From: Hanleya hanleyi
Taxonomy: Eukaryota > Mollusca > Polyplacophora > Lepidopleurida > Hanleyidae
Length of the DNA stretch: 64,000 nucleotides
Assembly: GCA_036873755.1 (NCBI GenBank)
Contig: JAVTVY010020525.1
Coordinates: forward strand, 1 to 64,000
Direction: 5' to 3'
Within the stretch, counting starts at the first letter, position 1. Every line of letters begins with the position of its first letter. Below, one piece after another: positions 11,606 to 23,189 of this stretch. The notes beneath the pieces were generated by a model that had not been told where the DNA came from, did not search any database, and saw only the letters and a list, made by a program, of their open reading frames with translations. The translations under genes and the position numbers were made by a program.

Positions 11606-11907
11606 CAATATACGGCATGATTGCCATCTCCAGAGGTATAGATTCAAGTCAGAACGGCTTTCCTTGGTTCACCGTTCTCGTCACCTTGGGATTCATAAAC
11701 AGTCTTCTCAACCCTCTCATTTACGCCACCAAGATAGACGAGATCCGGGAATTTTTCCGTAAAGTGTGCTGTCCTTGTCGTAAACCTAACAACAGCAGCA
11801 CTGCATTCAGTTTAGCAGATACTCATGCAAACCCCTCGGTTGACCAGTCTGTACGAATGTGTACCGGAACGAACTGCTTACTGATGTGTGTCTGCCTCGA
11901 TGATTAA
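11606..11907 (+). CDS. Class A GPCR, exon 2 (TM7 and C-terminal tail)
   Basis: The acceptor ttttcag ends at 11605; the first two bases complete the split codon to Ala263. TM7 carries FINSLLNPLIYA, so NPxxY is at residues 298-302 and was the missing hallmark of exon 1. It is followed by a charged helix 8 (EIREFFRK) and vicinal cysteines (CCPC) that could be palmitoylated. The tail ends at TAA 11905-11907, giving a 362-residue receptor, normal for the class. No stop or frameshift is seen in either exon, so the gene looks intact. Confidence 0.88.
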
Positions 11908-11959
11908 CTGCCAAACTGGGACGAATACAAACACAAAGAGAACATATCGCTCAATACTC

Positions 11960-12457
11960 TTAACCCTATCTGGCCTGGGCTTTTTGGGACGTTTCCTGGC
12001 CTGGGGGGGGAGGCGAAATGCCCCCCCCCCCTAATTATTTTTCTTATCCCTTGAGCTAGGGGGCTGAAACTTACCACACCATACCTTTGAGTCTCTTTGG
12101 TCGATTTTTTCGGTCAAATCTGCATGATAAATTAGTAAATATTAATGTGATGTGAAACAAAATAGTTTTTGTCTACTTTCGATCGCCGAAAAACAGAAAG
12201 TTTGAAGAAATATCACGAAAAAACACACACTTTTCTGTTACCCCACGTGGACGCCATTTTGAATTTTCCCATGATCCTCTGCTCGTGTTGGGGGGTGATG
12301 CAAAATAGGCTCAAAATGACCCCAATATGATAAACGATAAACCAACTTGGAGTTTCATTTCTCCATTTTTTGTCGTTTCGGAGATAGCGCAGAAAGTTTG
12401 ATAGGGGTGGGGGGAGGGGCATATTTCGCCCCCCCCCCCCAGGCCAGGTAGGGTTAA
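11960..12457. mobile_element. TTAA MITE family B, copy 2
   Basis: TTAA followed by CCCTATCTGGCCTGGGC, and GGCCAGGTAGGG followed by TTAA at 12454-12457. Clean ends define the family. It begins about 50 bases after the GPCR stop codon, so it may lie in the 3' UTR. Confidence 0.85.
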
Positions 12458-13831
12458 GGTTTAAAGAACCGAGTGTTCTTGTTATTACAGACTGTTTTGG
12501 AAAATGCAGAAATGCCTTTGCCTGAAGATAATGACATTGCATGTGCAGTGCAATTATTTCCTGAACTTGTGTAAATGTTAAATAACGAGAATGGAAGCTT
12601 GAATACAACAATAAAGTGAAAACCTAACCATTAGGTAAGGTGTCACATTCTGTCAATCTAATTTATACACACTGTGGAAGAAGTTCCTGTAAAATACAGA
12701 AAAAAAATGTATAAAGGCAAATTTTATTTTTAGTCAACAGTTGCCAATGAATGATAAAAATATCTCAAATGTATCTTTGTGTACCAGTAAACAAAGATAA
12801 CAGTTCACAACAGCTCTCGCTTCACTAATCCCTTCAATACCATGTAGCAATATGGCTTTGTGTCAATTTTCTTTCATGCTACAGTTTGAAAATCGATATC
12901 GAAATGTCATTTCACATCCTTCTTTGCGGTTATCTATTATTTACAGTAAATTGACGTGGCTGTTTTTTATTGTGAGGGGTTATATTTTATTTACCATATC
13001 TATAGAAGCACACGGTGACATGGAAATTCATAAACAAAATTCAGGCCACACAACAATTAGTGCTAATATAATGAATTTGTCACTGGTCTCAACCCCGGTT
13101 TCTCAGAGTATGTCACCTCGTGGATTTTACACTGATAATGTAAAAATCTATGGTTACGCGTTTGTGTCATCGACGATCTTAACAATAAGCCAAGAATAGT
13201 GTTGCCGGGTTTATCAAGTATCTTAATTTCAAATTGGATACATGTAAATTTCCATGCAGAATGATCAAAACAAGAATGTGGTGAAACCCTTGATCATTAT
13301 TTCAAACAAAGTGCCATAAGATATTGCTCGACAATGTCGATAATTTCACGTCCTTGCAATACTTAATGGTGGAAAATTCACATGTTTGTATTTTAGGTTA
13401 TCTGATAGTTTGTTGCCAATTTTTGTGCTCTTGTGCGCCATTAGGATCATGTCATCCATGATAGGCCTCTTTACTCTTCGAAATTTGAAACAGCATAGAG
13501 CGGTTTTCATGCTTTTCCTACCTGTACTGTTACATTGAAGTAAAAGTGTCATTATCACGGTGTGATGATCAACAAGCACCGTGCACCAGTTTGCGCCTGC
13601 AACACTCATCAAAGTTTATGAGGTTGGAGGTCAAGTAGTGACTGTTTAAAATAACAGAAAGAAAGCTGTAAAATTTAAAACATTATTTTCTATCGTCATA
13701 TACGTGAATGATCGGTAATTTATATGGCTAGCAAGTATTGATTGCAACATTGGTGTCTACTCACTTCACAGTGGATCAATTGACTAAAAGTGGAAATCTG
13801 AATTCTGCAAATATGTAATCTAATTCAATAT

Positions 13832-14353
13832 TTAAAGGTTATACAAAATGGTCTCAAAATCTGCTACTTTTTTGTGCTAAATTGTTGTAGAGGTGATTAT
13901 ATAGACTTGTTTTACATTTTTGTATGTTTTCAAACTGCCCAAGGTTGGAAATAGCAGCAGTAAAGTGCGACAATTTCATGCCCCTTTCAAAACCGCGAAA
14001 GCTGTGACCGCTTGACCTGTGACGTCACAACCTGATTACGATCTCGCTCAGATGCCTGTTGTGACGTCAAAATGTCAGCGACATCACGCTAGAACTCCCA
14101 CAGTTGGGTGAATCTTTCGTAACAACGCCCGACGTCATAGACTATGACGTTTAGGGCGCAATCGTAATCAGGTTGTGACGTCATGCACCAGAGGTCACGG
14201 CTCCAATACGTTTTCCCCCACATGTGTGCTATTCGTGTCCTAAAACCCACTTCGACGACATTATTCGAGAAAACAATACTAATTTGTTGTTTGGAACACT
14301 ACTGGGTAGGTTTGAATGCAAAGTAGTATAGAGTCATTTGGTATAACCTTTAA
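13832..14353. mobile_element. TTAA MITE family C with internal CRE palindromes
   Basis: TTAA then AGGTTATACAAAATGG at the left, and CATTTGGTATAACCT then TTAA at 14350-14353. A second, inner inverted repeat pairs about 14018-14047 with 14156-14190 and includes TGTGACGTCACA (14020s) and TGTGACGTCA (14170s). No coding capacity. Confidence 0.8.
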
Positions 14354-14363
14354 GAGACACAGT

Positions 14364-15222
14364 TTAAAGGTGAAATGCAAAGGTAATAAAAGTAAGAAAA
14401 AAGCATTTCCCTCTCCTTTTTATGATGATAATAAATTATACAGCCATCAATGAACGAAATCTGGTGATAAGTTTTATTTTTTAAAGACAAATAAAACACG
14501 TATATGATCAGCGGCTTGATAACAGTGCATCATTTATCTCCACTTGATTCGAAGCTCTTCCACCAGAGGCTATGACGTCATAGTTGAACATCACTAAAAA
14601 AAATGGCGGCTAACATGAATGTAGACAGCGATGCGGAGGAATTTTCTTACACTTCTTCCTCTTCTTCTGAAGAGGAATTGAGAAGAATTCACGGCAATGG
14701 TTAGTGCAGGGGTGCCCCTGCCTTACCAACACGAACCTATTGTGAACAAAGAACCAGCAGACAACGATAGGATCAGCGACACTGCAGGGGCCGTGGGTGA
14801 CATACCGAGAGAATCGGAAATACAGATTGGTAAATTCCGACTTTTTCTTTTATCCCCCGTAACGAATGATGACCAACCTGTTAGTGCGTTTCAGTGAACG
14901 TCAATGACACAAGCAAGGGCTTCGTGAGCAATAGCCTAGCTTATCTATGTGAGCTATTTCCATACAATGCATGCAGCTACATCAAGTTGTGCAGACTGTG
15001 CTGGTTCCACTGCTATGTCACGTATCGCAGCGCCCCCAGGGGGAGGTAATCATGTACGGATCGGAATTTCGTAAATAATATAGCGTTACATTTTTTAGTT
15101 TTTAACTTTATTAGGCTTAAGCAAATGTTTTAAAACTGAAAGGAAATTAATATACACATTATTTCTCCAATCTTACTGCAAATATCAAGTGATTTAGACA
15201 AACCTTTGCATTTCACCTTTAA
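14364..15222. mobile_element. TTAA element family A, shorter copy
   Basis: TTAA and AGGTGAAATGCAAAGG at 14364, ending CCTTTGCATTTCACCT and TTAA at 15219-15222. Same family as 3030-4386 but without the nested insert. Only 10 bases separate it from the right TTAA of family C. Confidence 0.85.
14604..14840 (+). pseudogene. Second copy of the acidic element-A ORF
   Basis: Encodes MxxNMNVDSDAEEFSYTSSSSSEEE, then a frame break near 14675 caused by an extra 'gagaagaa'-type insertion, and resumes with 'VSAGVPLPYQHEPIVNKEP' to 'SEIQIG'. Compared with 3250-3495 both copies differ by indels, so neither is obviously the functional version. Confidence 0.35.
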
Positions 15223-15617
15223 CGCTCAGCTGCTCTTGCAAGAAGTTGTCGAGCTGGGCTAAATAATGCGGGTTAATAAGGTAAAACATTTGGCTTCGTC
15301 TTATCCAGTCAAAATTTTGGCATGTGGAATCACATGGCGAGTTACGTTTAATTGTCATCTGTATATGGCGAGATACTGCTTGTGTTTACCCTCTGCACAA
15401 ATCACTGTGACTGTAGCTTGGTGCAGCGCTTGGTCGGCGTCGAATCTCACGGACATTCTACTAATATTTTCCCTGTTTTAGCCGTTTCTTTAATGCAACA
15501 GTTACTAATATTTTTCCTGTTTTGGCCGTTTCGTTAATGCAACAGGCACATAATTCATCACTTTCCCTCAGATGAGTTGATAAGATTATGACATCTTTGC
15601 TCTTGAATACTGGTATC

Positions 15618-15790
15618 TAATACCGCTCAATCTGTTGTTAGGGGTCGTGTTGTCATGCCATTGAATGATTGACATTCAATGTTTACATGAACAGCGTAAC
15701 AGAAGCGTGTTGGTGATACAAATCATCACGGGAGCCACTTTTGGTTCTTGTGATGCATAATACAGTCAGAATATTGGCATGCGTGGTGAT
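15618..15790 (+). repeat. Retroelement 3' module (family R)
   Basis: Diverged copy of a module 'TCTAATTCCGCTTAAGCCGG...GGTCGTGT...CATGAACAGC..AATAAAAGCG' that also occurs near 17020, 26945, 28070, 41995 and 49400 (plus) and 36395, 45915 and 47810 (minus). At 28070 and 47880 it directly follows RT-family sequence, so it is probably part of that element's 3' region. AATAAA inside it may be the element's poly(A) signal. Confidence 0.55.
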
Positions 15791-15937
15791 TTGATTACTT
15801 AAAGATGTAATCAGCCTCAAATCTAAGCTGAAATCGATGTCTCTCAAACTCTCTGAAAGTTACAACAGGTACCAACTGAAACACAAAACTAAACTTGTTT
15901 CTACCGATCACGAGAAAATAGAAGAAATTGATCTTGC

Positions 15938-15968
15938 AAAATAAACGGCATGGCATGCCGTTTATTTT
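15938..15968. repeat. Near-perfect 31-bp palindrome
   Basis: Arms AAAATAAACGGCATG and CATGCCGTTTATTTT are separated by one base. Strong cruciform or hairpin potential. It is not attached to any recognised gene or element. Confidence 0.9.
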
Positions 15969-16364
15969 TCCGCTGCCGTGTCAACAAGCATATGCACGTG
16001 TGGTGCATTCTACCAACGTATGCTATGCGACATTACCGAACCGCAGGCACGAGCCATGACGTTATCCTATGGCTGCAGCTGTTCAGCATTCAGATTCGTG
16101 AGCGTTGCTACGCCACTCATACGCGGTGACGTCATTTTCCTCTCCGCGTACAACACACACTCAATGGCGAAACAGAAAACCCGTCGAAGCGGGCAGAGTT
16201 TCAAATTTCTCTGACAAGATACTCTTGCATTCGTTGTATATGGCGATCCCACTGTCATCAAATATAATACATATGATGCTTTGTTAATCTTCCCTGCTGA
16301 AAAAACCCCACATGAGCTCGAGGGTTTACAAAATCCATTTATTTTGAGACTGATTACATCTTCA

Positions 16365-16487
16365 AGAAATAATTCCTTCTATACTGTGGTAAAACACCTA
16401 GAATAGATCGGGCTGCGATAGAATGAGTCTAAGTTTGGTCACGAAGGCCGTAGAGTGTTTTACCACAGTAAACAAGGAATTATTTCT
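16365..16487. repeat. Inverted repeat with ~37-bp arms
   Basis: 'AGAAATAATTCCTT...GTGGTAAAACAC' (16365-16401) pairs with 'GTGTTTTACCAC...AAGGAATTATTTCT' (16451-16487) around a 49-base centre. A MITE or hairpin remnant. Confidence 0.8.
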
Positions 16488-16999
16488 ATTCTACCATACT
16501 GAAAACGGCACAATGTGGAGATGTTTCCTGAAAAGAAACATATTCTCGTGTATTTAAAACTGGATTAACACCTCTATACCCAGCAAAAAATGCTTTTGCC
16601 CGCCAATTAATCGAAGCAAGCAACACCTGCAAGTCGCGTGCCTGAAATCGATACGAGTTGGAGAGTGCACAGTATGACAGCTACAGCGGCGTGCTAAAAC
16701 GACATTAACGATCAAAATGATGCAAACGTGACCCTTGGTTTTAGAAAACATGTGAAATTCTCCCTTCATCCAATGATTGGATTGTGTACTTATCATACAT
16801 TCAAAAAGGTTTAATGACATCAACAACTTTGAATAAATCTCCGCGGAAAAATCTGTTCTTTTGGTCGACATCGGGCCTTACAGACTAGTGTATTGTGTTA
16901 AATGCCGTCATTTTCATCTGACGACGAAACAACTGACCAATCCCCAGTGTACGAGTTGTCACAGCGACACAGCTCATCAATTACCAATATACGAGTTGT

Positions 17000-17085
17000 C
17001 AGAGCATTTCCATCATAGCTCTCGTGTGGTCATGTCATCCAAGTTGCCACATGAACAGGTACAATAAAAGCGTACCTGAGATACA
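17000..17085 (+). repeat. Retroelement 3' module (family R), partial
   Basis: Contains 'CCACATGAACAGGTACAATA' and 'AAAGCGTACCTGAGATAC', the same core as in the other module copies. Confidence 0.5.
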
Positions 17086-18109
17086 ACACATATCACGAAT
17101 CGTTAGATTCTTGGTATGTACTTTATGATAGGTTAACCAGAAGACTATACTGTGAAGCCATGTGACTCTGTCAGTATGTCGGCACCTCTTCCCACTTCCC
17201 TTATATGTGTTATAATTTAATTGGCTCCAAAATGTACCACAAAAGGATGTACAACAAGATATACAGGCAGATTTTGATATCCATTTCAATCCTATTACCC
17301 GTCTGGGCGAGTTCAACTGGACACGCGAAGAAAATTATGACGTCATATAATTCACACCGATTGGTTGTGAGGTAGGATCTATTGGAATTAGATCCCACCC
17401 GGGCTTCCTTCTTTACATGTAATAATGTTATTTGGTAAAACACACGGGGTATGGTAGAATTGTCAGTAGTCCGGCATCTTTTCCCATCCCCATTATATGT
17501 TGCGTGTAATTGTTATGGTTTGCATAAACGCTTGACGCGTTCTTGCAGGGTATGTGCAGTCACCAAATATTATCTCAAGTTTATTGGGCGATATGAGTTG
17601 CCAGAGTCAGAACTTAAAATCCCGTATAACTTCGACCATCTTGCAGATGTTGTATTACACAATGCTATCCCCTTAGATTCGGATATACGAAATATATACG
17701 TCAGATCTGACATTCAGTATTCAATCGTCGTCCAGAAAAGAAATTCTTAGTCAATAATAACAATATTTTTTCGTACATGAAGACTGCGAGAGACGGGAAA
17801 GGAGCGCTGGATGCAATCATAATATTACCCGTAACTTTTAGCCCGAACACACGGGTCTATGTTCGAAGCACCATAGCATATTACCACTTAACCGGTAAAC
17901 TTAACGGACTTTTTGATCAAGAGTTCTCTAACTGTCGAAAGGAATAACATAAGCGTATCATTTGTCTGGCTGTTTTACTGATTTTTCTAATAATTGAGTA
18001 GCATATCGTGCAGGAGACAAGGGTCGGTAAATTTAGTGCATTTAGCTGGACATCCCGCTTCAGCAAACTTACATTTCGCACCTGGCTTTGAAATGAACAT
18101 CGGTATAAC

Positions 18110-19080
18110 TTGGCAGATGATTGAAACACATCCAATACTGAATACCGTGCGTACGGTCTGATATTGATGATTTCGGTCGGCTGTTTCTCATCACATATGT
18201 TATGATCGTTGTCAAATTTGGTCGTGTTCCCACCTGGCGAAAATGTAGATAGTTCCATGTGTATTGATATTAAGAGTTTCGTTACCTTTATTTTGTCGCA
18301 CGATATATCTCACAAACCCGACATTTTTTCGACAAACGAGCATTCATATCAATTGAGAATGAATAATAATAGACTTGGAATATCTCTCAAAACTGTCGAC
18401 CAGTGCTAAAATGTCAGCCATCTGAATGAGAAGCCAAAATTTGAACCTGAATTACAGCCTACCTACACTTTCGATTTGAGGGATTCCATTATCTTTTATG
18501 ATGCCATTTTGACACATCTCTATTGCCAGAAATCGGCTTGACGAAAGAACCATTTTCTGATGGCTAATTTCAATCAGTAATACCCGCGGTAACAATATAA
18601 GCAAAGCAATTGAATGTTCACCATGTAAATTGTTTCTGAGATAGCATGCTGAGCGCGCATTGTAATTCATGTTACCTCTTAGATTATCTCATTCATACGA
18701 AAATGATTTATCTAAAAAACATGGTCAAAATATCTGATTTTTGGATATGGTTTTTTTAAGACTGTTATTTTGGATGCTTCATCAGGAACTTTTTTGCGTG
18801 TGAGAGACAACGAAAACCCTTAATAAAAGATGACAAAGAGCCTTTGTTAGAGGCAGTGATTAGTTAATGACACTATCCGTTTGATCTCCCGAGGGTCTAT
18901 ACATAATCTAATATTGATCGCAGGGACAAAACCAATTGTACAAACAACAGTTATTGAGTAGCTTGCTATTCGTTTACCGCTTATTGTACAGAATACTCCA
19001 GGAATAGCTCAGTGCGTTGGTCTGAACTACACGGCCATACTGCTGGAGACGTCTCGATGCTGTTAGACAACGAGGGAATA
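18110..19080. repeat. Dispersed repeat, inverted partner of 5540-5960
   Basis: Reverse-complement matches to 5540-5960 lie at 18110-18285 and 18820-19075, with about 540 bases of unrelated sequence between them. That places a deletion in one copy or an insertion in this one. Confidence 0.6.
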
Positions 19081-19412
19081 TGAGATACTTCAAAGTACAT
19101 TGATTAAACATCATGTCTCACCTGTATCTTTATTCAGCAAGTACGACTTCGAGTTCCTTCAGTTGGTTCGATTGATCCTCAGATCCTTGCAAATCTATAT
19201 TATCCAAGAAGCACAGGGACTAATTGATATTGATCGTCATTTATTTGCTCAGAGTTCAGACTGATCTTTTCGACAATAACTATTTGCCAAGAGGCCCAAG
19301 AGGGTAACAGGGTAATTTAGGTCACACACGCAATTCTAGATTGAACTGGAATTGTACTGAACACCCAAAATTCATACCAATATTGTAGGTCAAGGTCAAG
19401 GCCGATAGCTGG

Positions 19413-19889
19413 TTAACCCTATCTGGCCTGGGCTTTTTGCGACCTGTCCACTAAATATTTCTTACCTCTTGTGCTAGGGGTTGAAACTTACCACACTATA
19501 CTTTTGGGTCAAGTTCTATCAGAAAATGTAAAAAAAAAAATCTAAGATGGCCGCCGTGATGAGGTCACAGTGATGTCATTTCAAAAGGCATTTTTTGGTC
19601 GAGTTTTCGGTCAAAATTTTCGATATTTTTATTTATGTCATTTCTTCACAAAAACTGCATGATACATTAGTAAATAATAGTCTGATGTGAAATAAAATAG
19701 TTTTTGCCCACTTTTCCTCGTAAAAAAACAGAAATATTTAAGAATAATGACGAGAACATTCTGCTCGAAGGGTGGTGCAAGTAGACACAAAATGATCCCA
19801 ATGTGACAAGCTACAAAGTCATGGAGAGAGGATAGAAAGTTAGGCAAGGGGGGGCCAATAACTCCCCCCCCAAGGCCTGGTAGGGTTAA
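19413..19889. mobile_element. TTAA MITE family B, copy 3
   Basis: TTAA then CCCTATCTGGCCTGGGC; right end AAGGCCTGGTAGGG then TTAA at 19886-19889. Internal sequence is shared with the other copies. Confidence 0.85.
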
Positions 19890-20029
19890 AGATGTTTGAC
19901 CACCAAACTTCTGCACACTTTGTTGGAACGAACCCTATAACAAGCAAGAAAACTACCGGTATATCAGTGTCAGAAGCCATAAAACTTTCTTCAGTTCTGC
20001 TACATTCACGGGATATTATTCACGCGATG

Positions 20030-20660
20030 TTTCTTTGTCAGTAGAGTTGCTTGATTTTCTCATTAATAACATTTATGTTAATTTTGGCAACACAATATAC
20101 CAACAGCATATAGGTATTCCAATAGGTACCAATCGTGCACCTCAGCGAACCTATCTGTTCTATTACGAATACATACGACCATATGCAGAAGTTACAAGCT
20201 GATCATTTCAAAGCCCTTCATCCTTGCATTGATCTTCCTTCTTCTTCTTTTTTAATTTGGATAATCCTATATAGGTGGCGCCGTTAAGAAAATATATCCA
20301 CCTTCTTTGGGTGTGAAGGAAACCACTCACAGTCCAAATGGGATGTCATATTTAGACATGTATCTATATAAAGATGACAAGACTTTCTTTCACGTTGACT
20401 ATACGACAAGAGAGATGATTATAATTTCGACATTGTTAACTACCCTTGCTGGTCAGTAATTTCAATGATGACTCTGCATATGGTGTGCACATATCTTGCC
20501 TAGTAGTTCCTGTGTAAAATGTGACGATTTCGATCACAAATCAGTTTTTACATAAACTAAATTTGACAAGACTAAACCACCAGACGCATTGGCCAGAAGA
20601 TTTCTCAAATTTGGCGATAAATATCACATACTGACAAAGAAGTACGATATTTGATGCTAT
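20030..20660 (+). pseudogene. Reverse transcriptase remnant, family R, copy 1
   Basis: Translating across frameshifts gives 'ELLDFLINNIYVNFGNTIYQ', then 'GIPIGTNRAP' (RT motif B region), and further on 'SYLDMYLYKDDKTFFHVDY'. These match a retroelement family common in aquatic animals whose intact members read 'GIPMGTNCAPLLADL' and 'YLDLYL...YDKRDDF'. Whether it is best placed among Penelope-like elements I cannot say. Frameshifts and stops make it a dead copy. Confidence 0.6.
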
Positions 20661-21194
20661 ATTCCGGCAGCCAAATAGGTGAGCCCTGCGCTAGAGGTCC
20701 CACAGTAGGTTTATAGTGATTTGGCATCTACGGACCACGCGGACCGGCACCCTTAAGCGTTTTGATAATACGCGCTAAATTCTTATATATGTGCTTCACG
20801 AACGTCATGTTTCTTTCCCTATTTTAAAGTACTCCAGCTGAATCTATTCTGGACATGTTAGAATATGTTTACATATATTTTTTAATACTGATCACTTTTG
20901 CTCGACTCGTGAGTGGAGTTATAAGCATCATGGTTGGAAAGAGCGTTTACTCTAGCCGGTTGCTTGCCGACACTGTAACTTGTGTCTTTATATTTTACAT
21001 GTATGCTGCTTATAAACTTGTTTGTGTATCGCTCGTATCTCACGTATGGTTCAGGCGTCTCGCTGGTAATGGTAGTATGTCTCTATATTATTTAAGATAT
21101 AATTTTTCTATATTTATATCAAATTAACGCGGGTGATACTTGCTGCATTGGATAAAACGAATTACTGATTGATATATTGATTCATAGTATTAAA

Positions 21195-21536
21195 CACAGC
21201 CAGAAAATTGATGTTGGCCCAACACCCATTTATGGCGTGGAGGGCTGGTCAACATTATGATGTGGTGTTGAGAAATTATGTTGACCCATGTGAACACTAA
21301 ACAAAAATGGTGTTGAGATCAGTTAATACCAAATAGTGGTGTTGGTTAACCCCGATAAGGGGTGTTGAAAATGGCTCAACACCATATTTTGGTGTTAACT
21401 GATAAGTGCTATTACTGGCTCAACACCAGTTAATGGTGTCGGCTAACACTAATAAACGGTGTTGGTGACATATGGTGTTGGTCTAAATTTAGCACCATTT
21501 ATTGGTGATTAGCTCAACACCATTTTTCTGGCTGTG
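21195..21536. mobile_element. MITE made of alternating 'GGTGTTG' / 'CAACACC' motifs
   Basis: Termini CACAGCCAGAAAA... and ...TTTTTCTGGCTGTG form inverted repeats. The interior is almost entirely copies of GGTGTTG and its complement CAACACC in alternating orientation, at 15-35-base spacing. No ORF. Confidence 0.75.
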
Positions 21537-21539
21537 AAC

Positions 21540-22920
21540 TGTAACTTGAAGCAGTAACTTGGCCCAGCCACGTCCTCGCTGGCACTGTACGTTGTATCTA
21601 ATACATTTTGCAGGAATCAAACTGTATTACTCAACCCGTCGCCTGATCATTTATTATCGTACTGTACCCGGTGAGAACTTGATATCTGATGAGGGACTCG
21701 TTCACACTGAGTGCAAAGTTACCAATACATGACGTCATACATGCCCATCCTGAGTGATGCCGGTTGGAACCGCACATGATCGTCATTGCACGCTCTGGTA
21801 GGCCATTATTGTTTATTGTGTGGACTGCACGCCATGATACATATATGCCGGTAAAGGATCAATTCGTTGAAGAACTGCTCGACAATTTGCCGATGTGTCG
21901 AGAGATCTGTGATATTTGAATATTTCATCAGAATGTGCTGAATATTTGAATTATTGAATTTGGGACTGGACCTGTATGAACAAGTATAGAATATTGAATA
22001 TTGAAAGAATTCGTGTGATTTGTTGCTGATCCTTGGTAAACATTGACAGAATTCGTGTGATATGTTGCTGAACTGCGGAATATATTGATTTGAACTGTCT
22101 TTTTAACTGACTAAAGAAGAATCCAATCTGTGACAATCTATCTACAATGAATACCAAACTTGAATAACGAAATTTGGCCACTGCAAATGCCAGCATATTG
22201 TCTTGGCTTGTTTTCGTTTTCAACGCTCGCTTGCTGCTTTGAAATTACTAGAAATTCATGGAATGTTTTAAATGTGTCAATCTTGTGTATTGCTGTGTTT
22301 GACATATGTATTTTCCTCCATTCGTATAGATTGTGAGTGATATATCTACTGTGTGCGTTAGTTCAGTTGGATAGGATTTCCCTTTTTCCTCTCATACGGT
22401 AGCTAATGTTATATAATACTGTGATATATTTAAATTTTCCGAGCGGTCCCGATTTTGAACGACGTTGTGATAAATAGTGATAAATCGACTCTACTGTATG
22501 TACGCCATACTGGACGGAAGTATGGAACACATCTGTTTAAGTAATCTATTTCCCTTTTCTAATATATTCGTGTGGCATCTCTCATCCATCGTACATTTAC
22601 ATTTTCCGATCATCCATAACTAAAACAAGAAACTCACGAAATCGTTTGTTATCTGTACGCCAGCTATAGGTTATTCTTTTTTGGTATATACTAATGCCAT
22701 TCTGCTTTCACAGCAGACAAAAGACAAATTTCGGAAATTACTGGAAATTAAAAGCTCGAATCGTGTGTGACAGCCATGTATTTCCTCTAATTCATGGGAC
22801 TTTGAATTGTCTCGCGTGAGTAACATGGTTAGCAAATTGGACCTTTTTATCTCGGTATTGTCAGGTCGAGGTTAAATAAGAGGACAAGTGTCAAACGACG
22901 TTTGCTATCGGCTTGGATTT
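21540..22920. other. No gene seen
   Basis: AT-rich. It has a local direct repeat (about 22008-22025 and 22048-22065, 'gaattcgtgtgattt...'). Otherwise nothing recognised. Confidence 0.4.
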
Positions 22921-22924
22921 TACC

Positions 22925-23185
22925 AATAAAACCGTATGCCATTTGGATTAGCAAGCGCACCCACAACGGATGATGAATACTTGTTTACATGATATACATA
23001 TGAAAAAGTTCAATTTGTACATCGATGACGTCACTGTCTTTTCGATAATATATGAGGGACACTTGCCATCCGTTTTCACCACATTAGAACAGCAAAGCCT
23101 AAAACTAAAACCAATTAACCGCGACTTTTTAGATGGGAAATGAATTATCTAGATCACGTGATATCTGAAATGGTACCGACATGAA
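22925..23185 (+). pseudogene. Ty3/gypsy-type reverse transcriptase remnant
   Basis: 'MPFGLASAPT' at 22936, then in another frame 'NLYIDDVTVFS', 'EGHLPSVFTTLEQQSLKLKP' and, after a further shift, 'NYLDHVIS'. These correspond to the LTR-retrotransposon RT motifs MPFGLxNAP, YIDDVIVFS, LKLKPSKC and YLGHVIS. At least two frameshifts and a stop inactivate it. No LTRs identified. Confidence 0.7.
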
Positions 23186-23189
23186 CATG

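Noticed and set aside
12852..13199. 115-codon plus-strand frame near the GPCR gene
   Set aside because: No domain, no splice or promoter context, and composition is typical of AT-rich non-coding DNA.
17451..17750. 99-codon plus-strand frame
   Set aside because: The end overlaps a diverged family R repeat and the start has no support; it looks like a chance frame.
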